Assembly (NCBI GenBank): GCA_937946835.1
Contig: CALFAV010000008.1
Location: 1-41,637 of the forward strand
DNA from: an uncultured Verrucomicrobiae bacterium
GTDB lineage: Bacteria > Verrucomicrobiota > Verrucomicrobiia > Limisphaerales > J093
Direction of reading: 5' to 3'
DNA length: 41,637 nt
Within the stretch, counting starts at the first letter, position 1. Each line of letters opens with the position of its first letter. Below the pieces are notes generated by a model. It made no database searches, was not told the DNA's origin, and was given only the letters and a program-made list of their open reading frames with translations. A program made the position numbers and the translations under genes. Shown piece after piece: positions 24,060-32,346 of the stretch.

Positions 24060-24266
24060 ATGACGAAGGAATACCTGCAAACGGCCATCAACGAGGGCAT
24101 CCCGTTCACCATCCGCATGGTGGACGGGCGGGAGTACAAGGTGACCGACCGTTATCGGGTCGCTCTGGGGAAAACGACCGTGATCGTCGTGGGCGACGAC
24201 GACATGCCCCATGTCCTGCCCCTGTTGACCATGACAGGAATCAGCTACCTCAAGCCCGGGCAATAA
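24060..24266 (+). CDS. Small conserved hypothetical protein (paralogue A)
   Basis: A 68-aa protein without signal peptide or membrane segment. It consists of a predicted small beta-rich fold with the pattern PFTIRMVDGREYKV, then a second strand pair TTVIVVGDDDMPHVLPL. A paralogue lies at 24438-24659 and a start-less copy at about 31973-32182; all three share P-F-x-(I/V/L) followed by a DGRxY(R/K)V-like turn. I recall proteins of this pattern as common hypotheticals in Planctomycetota and Verrucomicrobiota, with no known function. The ATG at 24060 is preferred over the upstream GTG at 24045. It begins 54 bases after the Gfo/Idh/MocA stop. Confidence 0.72.
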   Translation: MTKEYLQTAINEGIPFTIRMVDGREYKVTDRYRVALGKTTVIVVGDDDMPHVLPLLTMTGISYLKPGQ

Positions 24267-24437
24267 GTTGGTGGCCCCCGGACCGCGGCAATGCACCGGC
24301 AGCCCGTTCCGATGCCGGCCGCATCCGGAAGGTTGGGAGGCCCCCCCCAAAAGCGGCGGCCGCACCGTGGCCGGGGGTCACGAAAAGTACTTGCGGCCCG
24401 TTTGCCCGGGTGGCCCAGATGGTTTTAAGATACGGGC

Positions 24438-24659
24438 ATGATTGAAGAAGTACGCCAGCGTCTGTTGGCCCGCCCGTTTGAGCCATTTGTCATTGTCACC
24501 AGCAGCGGCCAGCGGTATCGCGTGCCCACCGCCGAGCACGCGGCCATCAATCCCAAGGGCAACCGGGTGGTGGTGTGGTTCGATGACGGCAGCGGAGTGA
24601 CGCTCAGCGGGCTGCACATCACCGCGGTGGAAACGGAGGCTCCGACCTCCCGGGCATAA
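24438..24659 (+). CDS. Small conserved hypothetical protein (paralogue B)
   Basis: A 73-aa soluble protein beginning MIEEVRQRLLARPFEPF, then VIVTSSGQRYRVPTAEH, NRVVVWFDDGSG and a last strand SGLHITAVE. This is the same architecture as paralogue A: a short N-terminal helix, the PF motif, a glycine turn followed by xYRVP, and a late hydrophobic strand. No catalytic residues are evident. A 171-base gap separates it from paralogue A, so it may have its own promoter. It ends 54 bases before the convergent serine hydrolase gene. Function unknown. Confidence 0.75.
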   Translation: MIEEVRQRLLARPFEPFVIVTSSGQRYRVPTAEHAAINPKGNRVVVWFDDGSGVTLSGLHITAVETEAPTSRA

Positions 24660-24713
24660 AGCACGCGGGCCGGTTCCCGCACCCACTCGGCCCATCCCAA
24701 TTCCTCAAGGCCC

Positions 24714-25700
24714 TCAAGGCCCCGCCCCCGCCGCCCGCCCGGTTGCAGCCGGCACGCCCGCCACCACCGCCCGCACCACTTCGTGGAGGATGCCGCGCTC
24801 GTGGGCGTGGCCCACGGTGAACACCACCAGCACGAATTTCCGGCCGTCCGGCAGCTCCACGTAAATCGCGTCGTGCCGGGTCTCGCTGGTCCAACCGGCC
24901 TTGGACCAGAGTTTGGCGCCGGGCGGCAGGGCCGGTCCGCTGAACAGCGCCTGGTCGTCGGGGTCTGCGGGCGTGGCGGTCAGGTCCCGCCGCATCAACT
25001 CGAGCATCGCCGCCGAGCGCCGCGCGCTGACGGCCCGGCCGGTGACGATTTCAAAGAGCAGCCGCGCCGTGGCGTCGGTGGTGAGCAGGTTGCGTTTGGG
25101 CTCGAAGGCGCGGATGGCCTGGGTCTCGCGGCCGTACGGGCCTTCGCACCAGGGCTTCTTGTTCACGTTGATGTTCGTGTAGCCGAGCGCGGCCAGGTGG
25201 CGGTTGACGGCGTTGCGCTTCTCGAACCACACGCGCAGCTCCGCCTCCGGCAGCTCCGGCCCGCTGGTGGTGCCGGTGAGCAGGTCCACCACGTAGTGCG
25301 TGGCCTCGTTGTACGAGTGCACGATCATGTCCCGGAGCGCGCGCTGCAGCTCCGGGGTGTCTTCCAGCCGGCCGTCCTCGAGCCATTGATGCGCGGCCCG
25401 CAGGTAAAAGAGCTTCACCACACTGGCCGGGTAAATGGGCACGTCGCCGCGGTAACTGCCCCGTGCCGGCGCGTCGGGGCGGGTCAGGTCCACCAGTGTC
25501 ACGGCCAGTTCCTCCGCGCGCAGCGGGGGGGTGGTGAACCGCGCGCGGGCCGCGGCAACCGCGGCGTCCACGACGGCCTGGGTGGCGGGGTCCACCGGGG
25601 GCAGGTCGGCGGCTGACGCAGCGAGAGACGTGGCCATTAACAGCCGACCGATCAGGGCCGGGACCGGGCGGCGGCGCACGGGGCAGCGGCGGTTGAACAT
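24714..25700 (-). CDS. Exported serine hydrolase of the class A beta-lactamase fold
   Basis: A 328-aa protein with a basic, hydrophobic N-terminus (signal peptide to about AASAAD). The penicillin-recognising triad motifs are visible: SxxK as PASVVKL (S93, K96), SxN as HSYNEAT (S129, N131), and KTG replaced by SKAGWTSE (K267-A268-G269). These fit a class A beta-lactamase-related serine hydrolase or a DD-peptidase-like enzyme acting in the periplasm. An omega-loop Glu of true beta-lactamases is not obvious, so antibiotic hydrolysis should not be assumed. It is the last gene of a same-strand trio with the metallopeptidase (27 bases upstream) and the C45 fusion protein. Confidence 0.84.
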   Translation of the reverse strand: MFNRRCPVRRRPVPALIGRLLMATSLAASAADLPPVDPATQAVVDAAVAAARARFTTPPLRAEELAVTLVDLTRPDAPARGSYRGDVPIYPASVVKLFYLRAAHQWLEDGRLEDTPELQRALRDMIVHSYNEATHYVVDLLTGTTSGPELPEAELRVWFEKRNAVNRHLAALGYTNINVNKKPWCEGPYGRETQAIRAFEPKRNLLTTDATARLLFEIVTGRAVSARRSAAMLELMRRDLTATPADPDDQALFSGPALPPGAKLWSKAGWTSETRHDAIYVELPDGRKFVLVVFTVGHAHERGILHEVVRAVVAGVPAATGRAAGAGP

Positions 25701-25727
25701 GGCCCCAGCATGGCGCGTCGCCGCGGC

Positions 25728-26105
25728 TCAATCCAGCCCGCGCTCCTCCAGGTCCGGTTCATCCAGCCCGAGGTAATGCCCCAGCTCGTGCAGGTAGGTG
25801 GTGCGCACCTCATCGCGGTACACCGCCTCGTCACCGTCGGCAAAGTCCCAGAGGTTCTCCAGAAACAGCAGAATCTGCGGGGGCACGTCCGCGCACCCGC
25901 TGTCCTCCTCGCCGAACGCCTTGCCCACAAACAGGCCCAGCAGGTCCGGCTCCCAGCCGTCGGCCAGGATGGCGTCGTTGGGGCGGGGCTCATAGACCAC
26001 CGGCAGGCGCTCGGCGTGGGGGCGCAGGCGGCGGGGCAACCGGCGCAGCGTGCCGCGCACCTCTTCCTGGGCCAGGCGCAGGAGCCGGGACCAATCGGCG
26101 GGCAT
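25728..26105 (-). CDS. Zincin-like metallopeptidase
   Basis: A 125-aa minimal metalloprotease. Near the C-terminus is HELGHYLGLDE, an HExxH zinc motif extended by a downstream Asp as in the small 'zinicin-like' metallopeptidase family. The sequence before it, YRDEVRTTYLHELGH, is typical of that family, and LLFLENLWDFA is also characteristic. There is no signal peptide, so it is probably cytoplasmic. The ATG lies 7 bases after the stop of the C45-type gene and the gene is followed by the serine hydrolase 27 bases on, giving an apparent three-gene operon. Its target is unknown. Confidence 0.85.
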   Translation of the reverse strand: MPADWSRLLRLAQEEVRGTLRRLPRRLRPHAERLPVVYEPRPNDAILADGWEPDLLGLFVGKAFGEEDSGCADVPPQILLFLENLWDFADGDEAVYRDEVRTTYLHELGHYLGLDEPDLEERGLD

Positions 26106-26112
26106 GAGCGGT

Positions 26113-28053
26113 TCAGCGACGGGCGGTGACCGGAGCCGGTTCGGCGGGGGCGGCCCGCAGCAGTTCGGCCAGGTTGTAATGGGTGTAGCGGGTGTGGCTG
26201 GCCACGTTCTCCGAGTCCGCGTTGGCCACCCAGAAGTCGAGCGTCTCGGGGGCGAACAGCACCGAGTGGATGTTCGAGGTCATGGCCACGGGCCGGTCCA
26301 TGAGCCGGCGCGCGCCCGCGGCGTCCAGTTTGCCAAAGCCGGCCTGGACGCGCTCGGCGAGTTTTTCGTAACGGTCGCCGGCGCTCATCAACACGGCGTC
26401 GGGAATGGCGTGGGGCAGGAGCGGATGGGCCTCGCCCGGTTTCACCACCTCGAAGGTGTCCGGCGTGGCGGCGATGCCCACCGCGCGCTTCGAGTTGCCG
26501 TCGGCGATCACGTAGTAGTACTCGCAGGTGCGGGGGCCGCGGCGCATGATTTCGACCGCCTCGTCGAGGGTGGAGGCCTTTTCCATGACCTCCCGGACCA
26601 GTTGGGCCATCGGCTTGCCGTCCCAGCGACCCTCGCCGCGTCCGCCCATCTCGCCGATCGAGATGCGTTTCTCGTTCATGGCGGTGACCGAGCCGATGAA
26701 GCCGCCGTAGCTGACATTGACCCAGGCGTGGCCGTAATCGGGCTGGTGGACGATTACCACCGCGTTCGGCTCCAGGCCCACCCCGCGCAGGTAGTCCAGG
26801 ATGCGCCCGTGGTACATCCGGCCGTCCGCGGTGGCCCGGCCAAAGACCGCGAAGCCGCTGCAGTGAAACAGCTCGGGGAAAAAGTTCGCCAGCCGCACCT
26901 CTTCCCGGTCGAGATTCGCCGCCAGCGCCAGCGCGTCCATCTCGCGCAGGTAGCGTTCGTCCATGAACGGCATCAGCCGGGCCTGGGCGTCCTCGATTTC
27001 GCCGAAGAACCAGCGGCCTTTCTCGAAGCTGCTGCCCACGCCCACGCCGTAGAGGATTTTGTCCACCAGGTCCCGCACCTCGCGGCGCAGCAACACGCCG
27101 TGCTGCCGGCCCATCTCTTCGGGCGAGCCTTTCAGGAACAGCACGCGGGTGCCGTCGTGAAGCTCGAGCCGCCCGGCCCCCTCGCGGGCGAGGAGTCGCC
27201 GCTCGCCCGTGGGCGGGCCCAGCGGCGGCACGCGCAGATTCAGCAGCGACCAGGCGGCGGGGAAGAACCGCTCGAGGTGCGCCCGGGCGACCTTTTCGAG
27301 GGTGAACAGGTTGCCGCTCTGCAGGCGCCAGGTGTGGGCCGGCCAGGGGGGCGTGAGCTTGAGGTCCGCGGCTTCCAGGGTGAGGCGGTGTCCGCGGGTG
27401 TCGGCCAGGCGCAAACGGGCGGGCAGTGAATCGGACTCCCGCACCCAGAGGGTGAATTCGCCCTCGGGCAGTTTGAACGCTTCGCGGGCCTGGGGTTGCG
27501 GGACGCCGCGCACCACCGCGCACCGCTCGCCGTTCACCACCTCGGCCGGCCGCGCCTCGAGCTGAAACATCAGTGGCAACAGGAGCAACTGCTCGCGCGG
27601 CAACGGCAGCTTGAACGGGGGCAGGGCGTTGGTCGCCACACTGTCGGGCCGGGTGCGGAAGCGCGGCACCTCGGGCACGCCCACCACGCCGAACTTCTTG
27701 CCCGGCGCGAAGACCCACAACTCCTGGCCGTTGCGGCCGGCCTGCAGTTCGCGCCCCTCGATTTCGACCGTGACCGTGAGCTTGTCCGGCGCCTGGAAGG
27801 CAACCTGGGCGGAACGCCCGGCCAGGTTCGGCCCCAGGCCCTCGGCCTCGACCAGCCGCAGCGTGGCCGAAAGGGTCTTGGGCGCGGCGTCGGCGGGTGG
27901 CTCGATCAGCGCCGCCAACTTACCCACGGCGGCGCCGAGAATTTCCTGCGGGGTTCGGGCCGCCGGCTCCTGCGCCCCCAGCCCCGCGCTCAGCAGCATC
28001 AGGGCGGCAAAGCCGGTCAGTCCCGGACGAAACGGGCGGAATGTTGCGCTCAT
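26113..28053 (-). CDS. Exported two-domain protein: lipoprotein-sorting-like domain plus C45-type Ntn hydrolase
   Basis: A 646-aa secreted protein (signal peptide about 1-28). Residues about 35-260 resemble the LolA/DUF2092 half-barrel: TPQEILGAAVGKL, repeated beta-strands such as APDKLTVTVEIEGRELQ, and LWVRESDSLPARLRLAD. From about 295 a C45-type (acyl-transferase-like) Ntn-hydrolase domain begins: LKGSPEEMGRQHG, DALALAANL, and the candidate nucleophile in FHCSGFAVFG (C398). WVNVSYGGFIGSVTAMNEK and MTSNIHSVLFAPE follow. C45 enzymes hydrolyse or transfer amides and mature by cleavage just before the Cys. The fusion to a lipid-carrier-like domain is unusual and suggests an acyl or lipid substrate (inference). 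ATG 28053 opens the signal peptide. Confidence 0.82.
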   Translation of the reverse strand: MSATFRPFRPGLTGFAALMLLSAGLGAQEPAARTPQEILGAAVGKLAALIEPPADAAPKTLSATLRLVEAEGLGPNLAGRSAQVAFQAPDKLTVTVEIEGRELQAGRNGQELWVFAPGKKFGVVGVPEVPRFRTRPDSVATNALPPFKLPLPREQLLLLPLMFQLEARPAEVVNGERCAVVRGVPQPQAREAFKLPEGEFTLWVRESDSLPARLRLADTRGHRLTLEAADLKLTPPWPAHTWRLQSGNLFTLEKVARAHLERFFPAAWSLLNLRVPPLGPPTGERRLLAREGAGRLELHDGTRVLFLKGSPEEMGRQHGVLLRREVRDLVDKILYGVGVGSSFEKGRWFFGEIEDAQARLMPFMDERYLREMDALALAANLDREEVRLANFFPELFHCSGFAVFGRATADGRMYHGRILDYLRGVGLEPNAVVIVHQPDYGHAWVNVSYGGFIGSVTAMNEKRISIGEMGGRGEGRWDGKPMAQLVREVMEKASTLDEAVEIMRRGPRTCEYYYVIADGNSKRAVGIAATPDTFEVVKPGEAHPLLPHAIPDAVLMSAGDRYEKLAERVQAGFGKLDAAGARRLMDRPVAMTSNIHSVLFAPETLDFWVANADSENVASHTRYTHYNLAELLRAAPAEPAPVTARR

Positions 28054-28154
28054 GGGGTGAGGGTAGCTTTGCCGCCGACTTCCCGCCAGCCCAATGCCGC
28101 CGCTTGACCCGGGGCGGGGGGTCGCCTTAACTGCGGCGAACAATTCACCGTACG

Positions 28155-29465
28155 ATGAAACCTTTCACTGCCTGCCCCTCTGCGGCCACCCGGCGCGAAT
28201 TCCTCAAAACCTCCTCCGCGGCCGTGGCCGGGGCGGTGTTGACCGGCGGCCTGGGCGCGCGCGCCCGGGCGGCCAACAGCGACACGCTGAAAGTGGGCCT
28301 GATCGGCTGCGGCGGGCGCGGCACCGGCGCGGCCGGCCAGGCGCTCAAGGCCGACAAGAACGTGGTGCTCACCGCGGTGGGGGATGTGTTCCGGGAGGCG
28401 TGCGACGGCGCGTTGAACGGGCTGCGCAACAATGCCGAAATCCGCGACCGCGTGCGCGTCGCGCCCGACCACATCTTCACCGGCCTGGACAACTTCCAGA
28501 AGGTCATTGACAGCGGGGTGGACGTGGTGTTGCTGGCTTCGCCGCCGGGCTTCCGTCCCCAGCATCTCCGGGCCGCGGTCGCGGCGGGCAAACACATCTT
28601 CTGCGAGAAACCAATGGCCACGGACCCGCCCGGGGTGCGGTCAGTGATGGAATCGGTCCGCCTGGCCAAGGAAAAGAACCTGGCGCTGGTGGCGGGCTTT
28701 TGCTGGCGGTACGACTTCGCCCGGCGCGAGTTTTACCAGCGCATTCACGACGGGGCGCTGGGCGAAATCCGCGCCGTTCACGCCACTTACCTGACCGGCC
28801 CGGTCAAGCCGATGCCGCCCGCCAGCAGCCGCCCCGCCGGCATGGGCGACGTGGAGTGGCAGGTCCGCAACTGGTACAACTTTGTCTGGCTGTCCGGGGA
28901 CGGCCTGGTCGAGCAGGCCTGCCACAGCGTGGACAAGATTCTCTGGGCCATGAAGGACGTGCCGCCGGCCCGGGCCGTGGCCACGGGCGGGCGCGTCATC
29001 TCCAACCACGAGGGCAACATCTACGACCACATTGACGTGTTTTACGAGTGGCCCAACGGCGCCCGCGCCACGATGGCCCAGCGGCAGATCCCCAATTGCT
29101 ACAGCGACAACTCGGACTACCTGCTCGGGGAAAAGGGCACCGGCACCATCAAGGGCTGGGCCGCGCCGATCATCAAAGCGGGCGAGACCTGGCGCTACCG
29201 CGGACCCGCCAATGACATGTACCAGACCGAGCACGACGAGTTGTTCGCCTCCATCCGCGCCGGCCGGCCGATCAACGACGGCGACTGGATGGCCACCAGC
29301 ACCCTCGCCGCCATCATGGGCCGCCTGGCCGCCTACACCGGCCAGGAGGTGACCTGGGAACAGGCGCTCAACTCCCAGTGGAAACTGGTGCCGGACAACC
29401 TGACCTGGGACATGAAGCTGCCCATCGAGCCAATGGCCGTGCCGGGCAAAACCAAGTTGATCTGA
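28155..29465 (+). CDS. Tat-exported Gfo/Idh/MocA-family oxidoreductase
   Basis: A 436-aa protein with a twin-arginine signal (ATRREFLKTSS, RR at 13-14). The Rossmann domain contains LKVGLIGCGGRGTGA and the signature FCEKPMATD with the catalytic-type Lys. The substrate domain includes WLSGDGLVEQACHSVDK, whose His is in the expected place. It is distinct in sequence from the other family member at 22597-24006 and is not its tandem copy. It diverges from the C45-fusion operon across about 100 bases. A redox step on an extracellular sugar derivative is the general expectation; the substrate is unknown. Confidence 0.88.
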   Translation: MKPFTACPSAATRREFLKTSSAAVAGAVLTGGLGARARAANSDTLKVGLIGCGGRGTGAAGQALKADKNVVLTAVGDVFREACDGALNGLRNNAEIRDRVRVAPDHIFTGLDNFQKVIDSGVDVVLLASPPGFRPQHLRAAVAAGKHIFCEKPMATDPPGVRSVMESVRLAKEKNLALVAGFCWRYDFARREFYQRIHDGALGEIRAVHATYLTGPVKPMPPASSRPAGMGDVEWQVRNWYNFVWLSGDGLVEQACHSVDKILWAMKDVPPARAVATGGRVISNHEGNIYDHIDVFYEWPNGARATMAQRQIPNCYSDNSDYLLGEKGTGTIKGWAAPIIKAGETWRYRGPANDMYQTEHDELFASIRAGRPINDGDWMATSTLAAIMGRLAAYTGQEVTWEQALNSQWKLVPDNLTWDMKLPIEPMAVPGKTKLI

Positions 29466-29605
29466 GCCGGCCCGGGATGGTGCGGAAGGCCCGGCCCACG
29501 GCCGCACCGGAGCGTCCGAGTCCCCCGTGGAAACGAAGCGCCGGCGCCCGCCGGCTGCCCGGCCCACGCGGCGGCTGAATAGCGGCGGCGACAGGGCGCG
29601 TCGGA

Positions 29606-29634
29606 TTGACATTTGTCGCGCCGGCCGGAACAGT
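29606..29634 (+). promoter_or_regulatory. Possible sigma70-type promoter for the FGE-fold gene
   Basis: A perfect TTGACA box (29606-29611) is followed after 17 bases by AACAGT, a poor -10. The site lies close to the ATG at 29646, so a transcript from it would have a very short leader. The -35 match and spacing support it; the weak -10 does not. Confidence 0.25.
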
Positions 29635-29645
29635 CCGCGCGACCG

Positions 29646-31841
29646 ATGGCGCTCATGATCACACCACAACTTTCGCTGCGGCCGCTGCTCTGGACCCTGG
29701 CCGCAACCCTGGCCGCAATCCCCCTCCGCCCTGCCGCGGCGGGCTTTGTCTTCGAGACCGAACGCGAATTTTTCACCACCGGCGATTTCAACGGTGACGG
29801 CCGCGAGGACGTGGTGGTGGTGGACCGGGCCAGCGGCAAGGTCCGTCCCGGCTACGGTCAGGCCGACGGCACGTTCCTCTGGGTGGACAACCGGCTGTGC
29901 GGGGTCAAGGACCTGACCGGGTTGACGGTGGGACGCCTGTTTGACCCGGGTCGCGATGCCCTGGCGGCCGTGGCCGCGGATGCCAACCAACTGGCCGCGC
30001 TGGAGCTGGCGCAGCCGGGCCAGAGCAGCCCGCCCGAGCCGATCCCCTTCGAGTTGCTCGGCCCGCATGGCATCCTGGCCCTGGAGATTGGGGGCGAGGG
30101 CAACACCCCGCTGCACGATCTGCTGGTGGTGAGCATTTACAACGACCCGGACCCGTTCAAGGTCTCGCTGCTGCGCAACGCCCGCGGGCCCGGTGCGGCC
30201 AGTGTGATCCGCGAAACCACCCCCGAGCAACAGGCCGTGCGCCTGAACCGCGTGGCCCTGCGCCGCGGCGGCCGCGAATGGGGAGCGGCCGTGCTGCTGA
30301 ACGGCGACTCCAGTTCGTGGATCGCGGGCGATTTCACCAATCTCGAACAACCCGTGTTGCTCAGCCCGGTGGAAGGATTGCCCAGGGACGCCGCCTGGGC
30401 GGCGGGGCATTTCCGGGGCCGGCCGGAGGCCGAGTTGCTTTTCTACCGGCCCGGAGACACGAAGTTGCACGTGGTCGCCGTCGAGTCGGTCTCGGACGAC
30501 GCGGCCACGTTTGCGGCGGCGCGGGCGTTTGACCTGGGCAAGCCGATCAAGCTGGCGCTGGCCGTGCCGGGCCAGGGAGCGGACCGGCTGCTGGTCCTCT
30601 ACGGCAAGGGCGAGGCGGCGGAGGTGTTCAACTTCGACGCGGCGTCCGCCCCGGTCTCCGTCCAAGCCCTCGCGCCCAAGCCGGGAGACTTGTTCTTCGG
30701 GGCCCTGGCCCAGGGGACCGGCTTTGTGGTGTTTGAGGCGCCCGACTACTCGAAGTTCACCACGCACGCCCAGCTTTACGTGCCCAAAGAAGGGACCTAC
30801 GCGGCCGGGACCTACGGCCGGATCGGCTCGATGGCGGACAACGACGACGCCACCGTGCCGGAAATCTGGAAGCGCATCATGGCCACCCTTGAACAGGAGG
30901 GCCTGCGCGACCCCACCGACATGCGCCCCTACACCAACACCATCCCCGGCACCCAGGTCACCTACGTGATGATCCCGGTGCCCGGCGGGGAATTCGAGAT
31001 GGGCAGCCCGGAGAACGAGCCGGGGCGCAAGCCCGATGAAGGCCCGCGGCACAAGGTCAGGATTTCCCCCTTCTGGATCGGCAAGTTCGAGGTGACCTGG
31101 AACGAGTACGAGCTGTTCATGTACCCGGACGACGAGAAGAAGCTTCGCGCCGAGTTCCCCACCGAGGCGGCGGTCAACCAGATCTCCGACGCCGTGAGCC
31201 GGCCTTCGAAACCCTACACCGAGATGAGCTTCGGCATGGGGCGCGACGGCTACCCGGCCATCTGCATGACCCAGCACTCGGCCAACAAGTACTGCCACTG
31301 GCTCAGCGCCAAGACCGGGCACTTCTACCGCCTGCCCACCGAGGCCGAGTGGGAATACGCCTGCCGCGCCGGCACCACCACGGCTTACTCCTTCGGCGAC
31401 GACCCGTCCAAACTCGGTGAATACGCCTGGTTCGAGGAAAACGGCGACTTCAAGTACCAGAAGGTCGGCCGCAAGAAACCCAATCCCTGGGGCCTGCACG
31501 ACATGCACGGCAACGTGTGGGAATGGTGCCTGGACGAGTACGTGGCCGACTACACCAAGGTCATTGAAAAGGCCGGGGTGGTGGACCCCTGGTACAAGGC
31601 CACCGTACCCTACCCCCACGTGGTGCGCGGCGGCTCCTACGATGACCCGCCCGACCGCCTCCGCAGCGCCGCCCGCCGCGGCTCGGACCGCACCTGGAAG
31701 ATGCGCGATCCCCAACTGCCCAAGAGCATCTGGTGGCATTCGGACGCGCCCTGGGTGGGCTTCCGCCTCGTCCGTCCCTTCAAGGTCCCGCCGGCGGACC
31801 AACTCCGCCAGTACTGGACCAGCGGGGTCGAGCGCGACTGA
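29646..31841 (+). CDS. Exported FG-GAP-like/FGE-fold protein
   Basis: A 731-aa secreted protein with a signal peptide (hydrophobic LLWTLAATLAAI to about AAAG). The N-terminal half shows an FG-GAP/VCBS calcium-loop repeat (TGDFNGDGREDVVVVD, about 46-61) and further beta-propeller-like strands. From about residue 440 a formylglycine-generating-enzyme fold begins: PVPGGEFEMGSP, FEVTWNEYELF, YRLPTEAEWEYACRAG, MHGNVWEWCLDEY, and the end block RGGSYDDPPDRLRSAARRG (about 660). Active FGEs carry a pair of cysteines after RGGS. These are absent here, so sulfatase activation is unlikely and the domain may be a binding or structural module. No sulfatase gene is in the window. Confidence 0.85.
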   Translation: MALMITPQLSLRPLLWTLAATLAAIPLRPAAAGFVFETEREFFTTGDFNGDGREDVVVVDRASGKVRPGYGQADGTFLWVDNRLCGVKDLTGLTVGRLFDPGRDALAAVAADANQLAALELAQPGQSSPPEPIPFELLGPHGILALEIGGEGNTPLHDLLVVSIYNDPDPFKVSLLRNARGPGAASVIRETTPEQQAVRLNRVALRRGGREWGAAVLLNGDSSSWIAGDFTNLEQPVLLSPVEGLPRDAAWAAGHFRGRPEAELLFYRPGDTKLHVVAVESVSDDAATFAAARAFDLGKPIKLALAVPGQGADRLLVLYGKGEAAEVFNFDAASAPVSVQALAPKPGDLFFGALAQGTGFVVFEAPDYSKFTTHAQLYVPKEGTYAAGTYGRIGSMADNDDATVPEIWKRIMATLEQEGLRDPTDMRPYTNTIPGTQVTYVMIPVPGGEFEMGSPENEPGRKPDEGPRHKVRISPFWIGKFEVTWNEYELFMYPDDEKKLRAEFPTEAAVNQISDAVSRPSKPYTEMSFGMGRDGYPAICMTQHSANKYCHWLSAKTGHFYRLPTEAEWEYACRAGTTTAYSFGDDPSKLGEYAWFEENGDFKYQKVGRKKPNPWGLHDMHGNVWEWCLDEYVADYTKVIEKAGVVDPWYKATVPYPHVVRGGSYDDPPDRLRSAARRGSDRTWKMRDPQLPKSIWWHSDAPWVGFRLVRPFKVPPADQLRQYWTSGVERD

Positions 31842-31972
31842 GTCGGCTCACGCACCGGCACGACGGGTAGCCGGCGGCCCCGGCGCGCGGTTATCCGACG
31901 CCGCCGGAAGCCTCCCTTGGAAAAAGTTGCCTTGGGGGGTGGACCGGTTCGTCCCGCGGCATCGCCGTGAAT
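31842..31972. other. Gap between FGE-fold gene and the small-protein remnant
   Basis: About 130 bases after the FGE-fold stop with no supportable feature. Together with the small-protein remnant (31973-32182) and the next 164 bases, it forms a 505-base stretch without a conventional gene. Confidence 0.35.
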
Positions 31973-32182
31973 CTATTTTTCGGAGGTCCGGTTCTCCGCC
32001 ACGGCGACCCGTAACCCGGTCATCGTCTGGAGGGGCAGAGCGGTGAAGTGTCCCACGTCGTCGTACACGATCACGTAGGGGGCCTTGGGCGGAAAAGAGA
32101 GGTAATCGCGGTGCGGGACCCGATATTCCCGGCCGTCGGCCATCAGCAGGGTGAACGGTTGCCCCCGCGCCAGTGCCGATTC
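31973..32182 (-). pseudogene. Start-less third copy of the small hypothetical protein family
   Basis: Reading the minus strand gives about 69 residues with the family pattern: ARGQPFTLLMADGREYRV, then APYVIVYDDVGHFTALPL and QTMTGLRV, ending at TAG. It matches paralogue A (IPFTIRMVDGREYKV, then VLPLLTMTGI). There is no ATG, GTG or TTG between the in-frame TGA (32216-32218) and the PF motif; only a CTG at 32173 and an internal ATG at 32143, which would cut off the first strand. It is therefore either a remnant that lost its start or a gene using a rare start codon. Confidence 0.6.
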
Positions 32183-32346
32183 GTTTTTGTTCCCGGTTCC
32201 ACGGCGACCGTTTGTTCAAGGGGCCGGGCGGCGCAAGCGGATTCTTGGCCGTTACCGCCCGGTGGCCGGGCTTGCCGGCAACCGCTGGAACTGCCCGCCG
32301 GGAAAACATGCCCCCCCGGTGCAGGGTGAGTGCGGGGCGGGCCGAT

